Both the position numbers and the translations under genes were made by a program. 64,000 bases of DNA, from contig NZ_AUBX01000011.1 of NCBI RefSeq assembly GCF_000429465.1, positions 1 to 64,000 of the forward strand, given 5' to 3'. Source of the DNA: Algoriphagus vanfongensis DSM 17529. GTDB lineage: Bacteria > Bacteroidota > Bacteroidia > Cytophagales > Cyclobacteriaceae. The notes below the pieces were generated by a model. The model did not search any database. It was not told the origin of the DNA and saw only the letters and a program-made list of their open reading frames with translations. Positions 46,678 through 54,143 of the stretch are shown piece by piece (position 1 is the first letter of the stretch; each line of letters opens with the position of its first letter).

Positions 46678-47949
46678 ATGCTATTAGTAAATCAAATCCG
46701 AGAGAACTTTGAGACTGTATTAGCAGGTCTTCAAAAACGCAATTTTCCAAATGCTGAAAGCACCCTGCAAGAGGTGATCCAGCTAGATGATCAGCGCAAG
46801 TCGTCCCAGACACAGCGGGATCAGATTCAGGCTGAGTTCAATTCGATTTCGAAGCAAATCGGGATGTTGATGAAAGAAGGAAAGCGTGAGGAGGCCGAGC
46901 AGGCAAAAGCCAGAACTGCAGAGATCAAATCTCAAATCAAGGATTTGGAGGAGGAAAACTCCAAGGCGGAGGAAGCCTTGAAAGCTCTGCTTTACACCAT
47001 TCCGAATGTGCCACATATTTCTGTTCCTGTTGGAAAAGCCGCTGAGGACAATGAAGTGGTGCTGGAGCATGGAGTGATCCCAACGCTAGCCGATGATAAA
47101 TTGCCACATTGGGAACTGATCAAGAAGCATGACATCATTGATTTTGATTTGGGCGTGAAAATCACCGGAGCTGGATTTCCTGTGTATAAAGGAAAAGGAG
47201 CCAGACTTCAGAGAGCGTTGATCAATTTCTTTCTAGATGAAGCGATTGCTGCTGGCTATTATGAAGTGCAGCCTCCCATCTTGGTCAATGAGGACTCCGG
47301 CTATGGCACAGGTCAATTGCCGGATAAAGAAGGTCAGATGTACCATTCGACTGCTGATAATTTGTATTTGATCCCGACAGCCGAGGTGCCGATTACAAAT
47401 ATGTATCGAGATGTGATTTTGGGCGAAGAAGACCTCCCTGTGAAAAACGTGGGACATACTCCTTGCTTCAGAAGAGAAGCAGGTTCTTGGGGTGCTCATG
47501 TGAGAGGTTTGAACAGATTGCATCAATTTGACAAGGTAGAGATCGTGCAGATCACACATCCAGACAAATCCTATGAGGCTTTGGAGGAAATGAGTCAGCA
47601 CGTGCAGATGCTATTGCAAAAGCTGGAACTACCTTATCGCGTGTTGAGACTATGTGGAGGTGATATGGGCTTTACCTCTGCATTGACATTTGATATGGAA
47701 GTATATTCAGCAGCGCAGGAAAGATGGCTGGAAGTGAGCTCAGTTTCCAATTTTGAAACATACCAGTCCAACCGCTTGAAGTTGAGATTCAAAGGTGCTG
47801 ATAAGAAAACTCAATTGGCTCACTCTCTCAATGGTTCGGCATTGGCTCTGCCAAGAATCGTAGCTGCGATTTTGGAAAACAATCAGACTCCTGAGGGCAT
47901 CATCATGCCGAAAGTATTGCAGCCTTATTTAGGTTTCGACAAAATATAA
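46678..47949 (+). CDS. serS: Serine--tRNA ligase
   Basis: 423 residues. The N-terminal tRNA-binding coiled coil (~30-105) is followed by the class II catalytic core: motif 2 TPCFRREAGSWGAHVRGLNRLHQF (quoted TPCFRREAGSWG) and motif 3 LNGSALALPRIVAAILEN. Charges tRNA-Ser. Length normal. It has its own promoter box and a long terminator hairpin. Confidence 0.97.
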   Translation: MLLVNQIRENFETVLAGLQKRNFPNAESTLQEVIQLDDQRKSSQTQRDQIQAEFNSISKQIGMLMKEGKREEAEQAKARTAEIKSQIKDLEEENSKAEEALKALLYTIPNVPHISVPVGKAAEDNEVVLEHGVIPTLADDKLPHWELIKKHDIIDFDLGVKITGAGFPVYKGKGARLQRALINFFLDEAIAAGYYEVQPPILVNEDSGYGTGQLPDKEGQMYHSTADNLYLIPTAEVPITNMYRDVILGEEDLPVKNVGHTPCFRREAGSWGAHVRGLNRLHQFDKVEIVQITHPDKSYEALEEMSQHVQMLLQKLELPYRVLRLCGGDMGFTSALTFDMEVYSAAQERWLEVSSVSNFETYQSNRLKLRFKGADKKTQLAHSLNGSALALPRIVAAILENNQTPEGIIMPKVLQPYLGFDKI

Positions 47950-47954
47950 GCTTA

Positions 47955-48005
47955 CAGAGTCAAGAGCTAAGTGTCAAGAAACAAGGATCAAGACTAAAGT
48001 TGATT
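47955..48005. repeat. Degenerate A/G-rich oligonucleotide repeat tract
   Basis: Imperfect short units (agtcaaga, tgtcaaga, gatcaaga, ctaaag) like the tract at 9395-9500. Function unknown. Confidence 0.45.
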
Positions 48006-48046
48006 GGGTTTCTGAATGCTCCTACTGATTACTGGGAACTTTAAAT

Positions 48047-48087
48047 AAACCCTTTAAGAGTTTAAAACTCTTGAAGGGTTTTTTATT
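48047..48087 (+). terminator. Terminator of serS
   Basis: A long stem, 48047-48062 / 48066-48081 (AAACCCTTTAAGAGTT / mirror, with one G-U pair), with a 3-nt loop, followed by a T run. Confidence 0.9.
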
Positions 48088-48320
48088 CCTCCTTTATCTG
48101 GATACTAAGACTGTTCACTAAAACACTAACCACGATAGCTTTTTCAAATGATCAATAGAATCTTTCAATTGGAAATTTTTTCTACTGTTCGCAACGGATT
48201 GCGGAAATTTTTCTGATGCTCTCCTGTCTATTTTTTCGAAATTATATTTTTCATAAATCAATTAGATGAAATAATAACTGGTCTGATCACTGATGATTTG
48301 GCTCTCGCAGACACTTCTAC

Positions 48321-48352
48321 TTTTTAAATTCTTAATTCCTGAGCTAGCTTTG
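48321..48352 (+). promoter_or_regulatory. Promoter of the peroxiredoxin operon
   Basis: TAGCTTTG at 48345-48352 matches TAnnTTTG with a TTTTT element at 48321-48325 at fitting distance. It lies 31 bp before the ATG at 48383. Confidence 0.65.
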
Positions 48353-48382
48353 TACTATCAAATTTTAACAAAACAACGAAAC

Positions 48383-49015
48383 ATGGCATTAGTCGGAAAA
48401 AAAGCTCCAGCGTTCAATGTAGGAGCAGTAATCAACGGAGAGGAAATCGTAGAAAACTTCAACTTGGAGCAATTCCTAGGCAAGAAGAATGTTGTTCTTT
48501 TCTTCTATCCAAAGGATTTTACTTTTGTGTGCCCAACTGAGCTTCACGCTTTCCAGTCCAAATTGGCTGAATTTGAAAAAAGAGATACTGTAGTGATCGG
48601 TTGCTCTACAGATACTGAAGAGACTCACCTAGCGTGGTTGATGACTCCAAAAGCTGAAGGCGGTATCGAAGGTGTGAATTACACCATCTTGGCTGACGCT
48701 GCAAAAACTATTTCTTTGAACTACGGTGTTTTGGCTGGAGAGTATGGATTTGATCCTGAGACCAACCTATGGTCATTCGAAGGTGCTCCTGTAGCATATA
48801 GAGGTACATTCTTGATCGACAAAGAAGGAATCGTACGTCATGAGTCTATCAACGACCTTCCTCTAGGAAGAAACATCGACGAATATTTGAGAATTCTAGA
48901 TGCACAACTTCACGTGGAGAAATTTGGCGAAGTATGTCCTGCCAACTGGGAGGAAGGAAAAGAGGCTATGAAAGCTACCAACGAAGGTGTGGCTACTTAC
49001 CTATCCAACAATTAA
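48383..49015 (+). CDS. Typical 2-Cys peroxiredoxin (AhpC/TSA family)
   Basis: 210 residues from the ATG at 48383 (MALVGKKAPAFNVGAVI). The peroxidatic Cys is in DFTFVCPTELHAF and the resolving Cys in GEVCPANWEEG. Reduces hydrogen peroxide and organic peroxides, using thioredoxin as electron donor. It is first in an operon with a thioredoxin-like gene 10 bp downstream, which is its probable reductant. Cytoplasmic. Confidence 0.95.
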   Translation: MALVGKKAPAFNVGAVINGEEIVENFNLEQFLGKKNVVLFFYPKDFTFVCPTELHAFQSKLAEFEKRDTVVIGCSTDTEETHLAWLMTPKAEGGIEGVNYTILADAAKTISLNYGVLAGEYGFDPETNLWSFEGAPVAYRGTFLIDKEGIVRHESINDLPLGRNIDEYLRILDAQLHVEKFGEVCPANWEEGKEAMKATNEGVATYLSNN

Positions 49016-49025
49016 TTAGAAAACC

Positions 49026-49337
49026 ATGATTGAACTAACTGAAGATACTCTACAGGAGCTAGTAGATAGCAACGATCAAGTCATCGTACAATTTTCTGCT
49101 GGCTGGTGTGGCAACTGCCGCATCATGAAGCCAAAGTTTAGAAGACTGGCTGGCGAAAACGCGGACAAGGTTTTTGTCATCGTCGATGCCGAAAAATTTC
49201 CTCAGTCCAGAAAATTGGCTCAGGTAAATAATCTGCCAACTTTCGCTTCTTTCAAAGGAGGTCAGTTGGTCAACCAAATACAAACGAATAAAGAGGACCA
49301 ATTAAAAGCTTTGATCCATGAAGTTGCCAGTAATTAA
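49026..49337 (+). CDS. Thioredoxin-like protein with WCGNC active site
   Basis: 103 residues. Thioredoxin fold with SAGWCGNCRIMKP and cis-Pro VNNLPTFASF. Classical thioredoxin has WCGPC; the Asn instead of Pro may change redox potential. Probable electron donor to the peroxiredoxin upstream. The following gene starts inside its last 20 bases, so translation is coupled. Confidence 0.9.
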   Translation: MIELTEDTLQELVDSNDQVIVQFSAGWCGNCRIMKPKFRRLAGENADKVFVIVDAEKFPQSRKLAQVNNLPTFASFKGGQLVNQIQTNKEDQLKALIHEVASN

Positions 49338-49566
49338 GACTATCCAACGAACCTGCACTCCTGAGCAAATCGAGACGGCATTGGAGGTATTGGAAAATAT
49401 CTCTGAAGCTCCATCGCTGAAAGAGCCAGAAATCGACGTGATCGGAGAGCTGATCTCCAACCTATGTGGTGCTTTGGAAGTTCATGAGCTAGTGGCGGAC
49501 GGAATGTCTGAAAAAGATGCCGGGAATGCTTTCATGAAAAAAGTGTTGGGATCTATAGATCGTTAA
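49318..49566 (+). CDS. Small protein of unknown function (DUF6952-like)
   Basis: 82 residues. MKLPVIKTIQRTC, APSLKEPEIDVIGELISNL, CGALEVHELVADGMSEKDAGNAFMKKVL. The pattern matches my recollection of the Bacteroidetes family DUF6952, often found after a peroxiredoxin and a thioredoxin. All-helical, soluble, with two cysteines here. The start overlaps the thioredoxin-like gene by 20 bp. Probably a redox or stress accessory protein; role not known. Confidence 0.8.
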   Translation: MKLPVIKTIQRTCTPEQIETALEVLENISEAPSLKEPEIDVIGELISNLCGALEVHELVADGMSEKDAGNAFMKKVLGSIDR

Positions 49567-49627
49567 ATCAACGGGCCGGAAGGTGTTCCGGTCTGCATTT
49601 ATATAAACAGGGTCTACTGTTACACTT

Positions 49628-49658
49628 AAAAGGAATCTCAATCGAGATTCCTTTTTTA
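49628..49658 (+). terminator. Terminator of the peroxiredoxin operon
   Basis: A perfect 12-bp stem, 49628-49639 / 49644-49655 (AAAAGGAATCTC / GAGATTCCTTTT), with a 4-nt loop and a T run. A second small hairpin (CCGGAA/TTCCGG) precedes it near 49574-49591. Confidence 0.92.
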
Positions 49659-50123
49659 TTGTTCTTCATTTTCAAGTCTTTGGATCATTTCTTTCATCTG
49701 TGCAATTTCTTTCTCTTGAGTTTGGATGATGTCTTCTGCCAGTTTTTTTACTTCAGGATCTTCAAGGTTGGCCTGTGAGCTCGTCAAAACAGCAATAGAG
49801 TGATGAGGAATCATGGCTTTCATCCATTTGACATCCTCTATTGGCGTCTGGGATCTCACGAGAATGGTGGAGATCAGCATCAGCATCATACTGGAGATGA
49901 CTATTGCAGAGTTTTTGAGAGAGTTGGTATACATTTTTTTCATGAAGAAAAACATGATCAGCGCCATTCCCGATACGCCTATGAGCGTCATATAAAGCCT
50001 AGTCCAGCTGAAATAAACATGGCTAAATTCATAAGTATGAAAGTACATCGTGATATACATGGAGATGGCCGACGCTAGGCACATGAGGATAAATTTGGTA
50101 TAAGGGGATTTAGTATGATTCAT
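49656..50123 (-). CDS. DUF305-domain membrane protein
   Basis: 155 residues. Three N-terminal membrane helices (FILMCLASAISMYITMYF, LYMTLIGVSGMALIMFFFM, SAIVISSMMLMLISTILV) are followed by a helical domain with the DUF305 core WMKAMIPHHSIAVLTSSQA and a Glu/Gln-rich end. The His pair (PHH) and Met residues suggest metal, possibly copper, binding as proposed for the family. Convergent with the peroxiredoxin operon. Confidence 0.85.
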   Translation of the reverse strand: MNHTKSPYTKFILMCLASAISMYITMYFHTYEFSHVYFSWTRLYMTLIGVSGMALIMFFFMKKMYTNSLKNSAIVISSMMLMLISTILVRSQTPIEDVKWMKAMIPHHSIAVLTSSQANLEDPEVKKLAEDIIQTQEKEIAQMKEMIQRLENEEQ

Positions 50124-50336
50124 CTTCTTTCACATTTCTGGTTCTCGGATTTAGAAGAGAAATAATTGTACCAGTGGGCTAAACGGCACCAGAGTATCAT
50201 TGAGCGGCATAAATCCCTGATGCGGTGGGGAAAGTGATTCACTTTTGGTGGAATATCCGCACAAGGATTTGAATGGATAGCTCGATGTGGCCTAAACTCA
50301 TGACAGGGAGGCACAGAGAAATGATTACTTTGCGGG

Positions 50337-51161
50337 ATGAAAAAATCACTGTTCCTTTTAGTTTTAATGGCGCTCATTGGATCTTGTAGTCGACACCCCT
50401 ATAGATTGCAGGATGACTATATCTACCTTCAGAAAAATGGACGCGCTGGTAAACAATGGGAGTTGGTATGGAAGGATGAGTTTGACGCGACATCGCTGGA
50501 TACGACAAAGTGGACTAAGATTCCTCCCAATCAGGCCGATTGGGGGAATTACATGTCAGATGATGAGCGATGCTATGATTTGAATGAAGGAAAAATGATC
50601 TTAAGGGGCATCTCCAATGAAAATAACCTGGACGACCCACGCCCTTATTTGACTGGAGGAATCTATACCAAAGGGAAGTTTGCCTATCAATATGGGAAAA
50701 TAGAAATCCACGCCAAATTGGGCTCAGCGCAAGGCGCCTGGCCAGCGATGTGGATGCTGGCTGAGCAGGATAAGTATGGGAACTATCCTAAAAATGGAGA
50801 AATCGATATCATGGAGCATATTAATTTCGAAGATAAAATCTATCAGACGACTCATTCTTACTATACTCTAGATCTCAAACAAACTCAAGTTCCACCTCAT
50901 GGTGGTACAGCTGAATTTGACAAGGATGATTTCAATACATTTGGATTGGAGTGGTATCCTGATCGATTGGTTTTCACTCTGAATGGAGAAGAAACTTTTA
51001 CTTACCCGAGACTGACAGATGTGGATCCCAGTCAGTGGCCTTACGATCAGCCATTTTACCTCATGATCGACATGCAGCTCGAAGGTAGCTGGGTAGGCAA
51101 AGCTAATCCCGATCACCTGCCAGTAGAAATGGAGATTGATTGGGTGAGAGTTTATCAGTAG
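50337..51161 (+). CDS. GH16 family glycoside hydrolase lipoprotein (beta-glucanase/laminarinase-like)
   Basis: 274 residues. Lipobox in MKKSLFLLVLMALIGSCSRH. GH16 beta-jelly-roll: WELVWKDEFDATSLDTTKW, YGKIEIHAKLGSAQGAWPAMWML, the catalytic GEIDIMEH (nucleophile E155, D157, acid/base E160) and the end MEIDWVRVYQ. Likely cleaves beta-1,3 or mixed-link glucans at the cell surface. It stands alone, not next to a SusCD pair; the locus at 52-61 kb begins 1.2 kb further on beyond the opposing bestrophin gene. Confidence 0.93.
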   Translation: MKKSLFLLVLMALIGSCSRHPYRLQDDYIYLQKNGRAGKQWELVWKDEFDATSLDTTKWTKIPPNQADWGNYMSDDERCYDLNEGKMILRGISNENNLDDPRPYLTGGIYTKGKFAYQYGKIEIHAKLGSAQGAWPAMWMLAEQDKYGNYPKNGEIDIMEHINFEDKIYQTTHSYYTLDLKQTQVPPHGGTAEFDKDDFNTFGLEWYPDRLVFTLNGEETFTYPRLTDVDPSQWPYDQPFYLMIDMQLEGSWVGKANPDHLPVEMEIDWVRVYQ

Positions 51162-51164
51162 GCC

Positions 51165-52052
51165 CTATTCCAAAATTTCTCCGACATGCTTCTCGATGTT
51201 TTGGGAAATTTTATCCATAGGTAGATCATTTGCGTCGGTGCCAAAAGGTTCTTCGATTTCCTCAGCAATCAACTCCAAGCTTGCCAATACATAGAAAATA
51301 AAAGCCACGATAGGAGCAGCGAAGTACCCGAGCGAGAACGAGTAACCCCATGGAAGTGTGAGGATGTACAGCATGATAAATTTTTTGATAAAAGCACTAT
51401 AGCTGTAGGGAATCGGGGTGTTGAGAATCCGCTCACATGCTCCACAGATGTCTGTGAAGCTGGAGACTTCTCCATTGAGAACGATGAGCTGGTCACCGTT
51501 GATTTTGCCCTCTAGGTGGAGCTGGTTGACTTTGCCAAAAAGTTGCTTTGCGATCTGATTGGGGATGTGCTTGTTGTAATCCATCTCAAACAGCTTTTTA
51601 TTGCTCCCCTCGGAGTCATCTAAGCTGTATTTTGTCTTTTTGGAACGCAGGTGATCCTTAAGGGCAAAAGCATACATGGGAATCAGCCTTCTGAAAAACT
51701 GTCGACTCTCAGCATCCTCATTGGGGACCATTGCATCGATTTTTATTGCAAAATTCCGACTGTTATTTACCAGGCTTCCCCAGAGTTTACGGCCTTCCCA
51801 CCAGCGGTCATAGGCGGTGTTTGTTCGGAATACCAATAAAAGCGAAATCACAAAGCTCAGCAAACTATGCATGGCGGGTAGATTTCGCAGCCAGCTATCT
51901 TGAGATACATGGAGTACCTCTAGCTCCAAGGCGACAACTCCCACGGTATAGCAAACCAGAAAAAAGATAAGTGGGGCCAGCTTGGAAAGTGTGTCTGACC
52001 GGCGGACTACAAACAGAAATTGCCAGAGGTCTTTGGATTCATAGGTTTTCAT
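51165..52052 (-). CDS. Bestrophin-family anion channel
   Basis: 295 residues. Four membrane helices. Bestrophin signatures: LWQFLFVVRRSDTLSKL, LVFRTNTAYDRWWEGRKLWGSLVNNSRNF (quoted NTAYDRWWEGRKLWG), IPYSYSAFIKKFI and the acidic EIEEPFGTDANDLPMD. Forms pentameric anion or cation channels in the inner membrane. Ends 3 bp from the convergent GH16 gene. A short remnant of a second bestrophin gene is at 61640-61730. Confidence 0.93.
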   Translation of the reverse strand: MKTYESKDLWQFLFVVRRSDTLSKLAPLIFFLVCYTVGVVALELEVLHVSQDSWLRNLPAMHSLLSFVISLLLVFRTNTAYDRWWEGRKLWGSLVNNSRNFAIKIDAMVPNEDAESRQFFRRLIPMYAFALKDHLRSKKTKYSLDDSEGSNKKLFEMDYNKHIPNQIAKQLFGKVNQLHLEGKINGDQLIVLNGEVSSFTDICGACERILNTPIPYSYSAFIKKFIMLYILTLPWGYSFSLGYFAAPIVAFIFYVLASLELIAEEIEEPFGTDANDLPMDKISQNIEKHVGEILE

Positions 52053-52360
52053 ATCGGAAAAAATACGACAAGTGAATTATTTGACCAAAGCGGGAGTGTG
52101 TGAAAAATAGGTGTTATGGACTAATACGGCCATATTTCCTTGTTTTAAAGGTTTTCAATGGCTTTTTACCGAAATCATTTCCGGAAAAAAATAAAAAAAG
52201 TACTATGATTACCATAAAAATATAATATTATTGATGCTACTTAAGTGAAACTTAAGAGTAATAATGAAGGTTTTTGTTGCTATTTTCTTTTGGGTTTGAG
52301 TCTCTTTTCCAAAGAATAAAAGCCAAAAAATCTCTTTGATAGATTAGCATTCGATTAGAG
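52053..52360. other. Intergenic region between bestrophin and ECF sigma genes, 308 bp
   Basis: AT-rich. Carries the divergent promoters of the bestrophin and sigma-factor genes, and a pair of ACTTAAG sequences at 52239-52245 and 52250-52256 that could be an operator. No gene is visible. Confidence 0.6.
52239..52256. promoter_or_regulatory. Paired CTTAAG operator-like element upstream of the ECF sigma gene
   Basis: ACTTAAG occurs twice, 11 bp apart. Because CTTAAG is itself a palindrome, the pair is both a direct and an inverted repeat. It lies about 105 bp before the sigma-factor start. Regulator unknown. Confidence 0.35.
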
Positions 52361-52945
52361 TTGAAGAAGTATCAGGAATATTCAGATGGACAGTTGGCTA
52401 CTTTGCTGAAGGAAGGGAAAGTAGCTGCGTTTGATGAATTGTATCGGAGGTACTCGGGGAAGCTGTTGGGTTTTGCCCGGACATTTTTTGTAGAGGGGGC
52501 TGACGCGGAAGAGGTCGTGCAGGAGATTTTTATCCAATTGTGGGAAAAGAGGAAGAAAATAAAATCAGACCAAAACATTGAATCGTTTTTATTCACCTGC
52601 GTCAAAAACAGGGTTTTCAATCAGCTGAGAGCCCGAAAGAAAGAAGTGAGACTGGAAGAGAATGCTGCTGATGCACTAGTGGATGAATCATATGTGGAGG
52701 AAAGTAGTTTTTTTGAAAGTAGAAAAGCTGCTGTCTTTCAGATTTTGGGACATCTTCCACCGACACAAAAGGAAATTTTCACACTGAGTAAACTGGAGGG
52801 ATATTCCCATCAGGAAATAGCTGATATGATGGATGTGTCGATCAGGACGGTGGAGCATCACATTTATTTGGCCAAAAAGCAACTGAAAAGCCAAGTTCTC
52901 AAGAAGGTTCCCTTTATCATTCTACTCTTTTCTATCTTTCTTTAA
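52361..52945 (+). CDS. ECF RNA polymerase sigma factor
   Basis: 194 residues starting at a TTG (MKKYQEYSDGQLATLLKEG); no closer ATG exists. Region 2 is FDELYRRYSGKLLGFARTFF and AEEVVQEIFIQLWEKR; region 4 is LPPTQKEIFTLSKLEGYSHQEIADMMDVSIRTVEHH, quoted as SHQEIADMMDVSIRTVEHH for the helix-turn-helix. A hydrophobic C-terminus (VPFIILLFSIFL) follows. With the FecR protein next door it forms the trans-envelope signalling pair controlling the SusC/SusD genes. Confidence 0.93.
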   Translation: MKKYQEYSDGQLATLLKEGKVAAFDELYRRYSGKLLGFARTFFVEGADAEEVVQEIFIQLWEKRKKIKSDQNIESFLFTCVKNRVFNQLRARKKEVRLEENAADALVDESYVEESSFFESRKAAVFQILGHLPPTQKEIFTLSKLEGYSHQEIADMMDVSIRTVEHHIYLAKKQLKSQVLKKVPFIILLFSIFL

Positions 52946-53069
52946 GTGATAGGTAGATAGCGGATTTTTGCTTTCTGATACGGCGTGAAAAGATTTTGAA
53001 ATTTTTTTTAAAAAATAGTAAGTAGTCCCTGGGTCGAAGGTGTATTAGGACCAAAGAATACACCAAACT

Positions 53070-54056
53070 GTGGATAGAGATCTTCTCATTAAGTTTTTAA
53101 ATAAAAAATGCACAGCCTCTGAGGAGGCTCAGGTGATCGAGTGGCTTAGTTTGCCAGGTTCCCAAGAGCATTTGGATCAGATCATGCAAGAAGCATGGGA
53201 TACTACTGAGCCTTCCGGTGAGGAAGAGGTTTTGGGAAAAATCCTTCGAAACGTCCATGATCAGGCTATAGACTTCAAAAAGCCGGGAAAGGGTAGAGCT
53301 CTTTCATTCCCTTGGGGCATAGCTGCGTCCATTTTTTTGATTGCCGCGCTTCTATTTCTAGTAGTAGAGACCTATCGGGACTCTGAGGAAGCTACAGAAC
53401 AGCCGCAACTTGCTGTAATTCATAGAGAGACAAAGCCTGGACAAAAACTCACTCTGAAGCTTCCAGATCAAAGTGTGGTCATCCTGAATTCCAATTCTTC
53501 TCTGGAGTTTGACTCCAACTATGGCAAAGAGGATCGCAGGATCAAGGTCAATGGAGAGGCATATTTCGTCGTGTCATCTGATCCTGAGCGTCCATTTATT
53601 GTAGACTCAGGGGATTTGCTGACGAGGGCTTTGGGTACTGAGTTTAACATCAATACCAGAAATGACCTAGAGCAAATTGCTTTGACTGAAGGAAAAGTTC
53701 TGGTCACTTTGGAACATGCGCAGTCTTCCGAGGGTGAGTTGGTCTTGGTGCCAGGTGAGTCAGCTACTTTTTCCCGGAAGGATCCTTCGATCCAAGCTGG
53801 GAAGTTTGATACTCAGAATCTGACGGCCTGGAAAGAAGGGAAAATCAGATTTCAAAGAGAAAAACTCAAAGACATTTTTGATCAGCTACAGAGCTGGTAT
53901 GGAGTGGATTTTCAGTTGAAGCCCGGTGTCCAAGTTCAGCGCAAAGTCTCTGGAGTTTTCAATAACGAGAGCCTCGAGAATATCCTCGTGGGCCTTTCAT
54001 TTTCTATGGGATTTGAGTTTTCGATCCAAGATGAACAAGTAATCATTAAACCCTAA
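53070..54056 (+). CDS. FecR-family anti-sigma factor
   Basis: 328 residues from a GTG start at 53070 (MDRDLLIKFLNKKCTASEEA). A cytoplasmic N-terminal part (~1-85) is followed by one membrane helix (FPWGIAASIFLIAALLFLVV), the periplasmic FecR domain (ETKPGQKLTLKLPDQSVVILNSNSSLEF, quoted KLTLKLPDQSVVILNSNSSL) and a C-terminal DUF4974-type domain (LKDIFDQLQSWYGVDF). It holds the sigma factor inactive until the SusC-type transporter signals through its STN domain. Separated from the sigma gene by 124 bp. Confidence 0.93.
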   Translation: MDRDLLIKFLNKKCTASEEAQVIEWLSLPGSQEHLDQIMQEAWDTTEPSGEEEVLGKILRNVHDQAIDFKKPGKGRALSFPWGIAASIFLIAALLFLVVETYRDSEEATEQPQLAVIHRETKPGQKLTLKLPDQSVVILNSNSSLEFDSNYGKEDRRIKVNGEAYFVVSSDPERPFIVDSGDLLTRALGTEFNINTRNDLEQIALTEGKVLVTLEHAQSSEGELVLVPGESATFSRKDPSIQAGKFDTQNLTAWKEGKIRFQREKLKDIFDQLQSWYGVDFQLKPGVQVQRKVSGVFNNESLENILVGLSFSMGFEFSIQDEQVIIKP

Positions 54057-54143
54057 ATACTAACTGATGAAGCAGATTTACCAAATCGCCAAAATCCTAT
54101 TTCAGGATTTGGAACTCGTGAAACCACCTAAAACCATACATAT

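Larger units (their letters stand above)
47950..48382. other. Intergenic region between serS and the peroxiredoxin gene, 433 bp
   Basis: Contains the repeat-like tract 47955-48005 (units gtcaaga, atcaaga, ctaaag), the serS terminator (48047-48087), an imperfect hairpin near 48188-48206 followed by T, and the peroxiredoxin promoter (48321-48352). A reading frame that joins the peroxiredoxin from 48293 is not supported by homology. No gene is visible. Confidence 0.6.

Noticed and set aside
48188-48210. Imperfect hairpin followed by T run in the serS-peroxiredoxin gap
   Set aside because: The stem has a bulge and no gene ends nearby; the serS terminator at 48047-48087 already serves.
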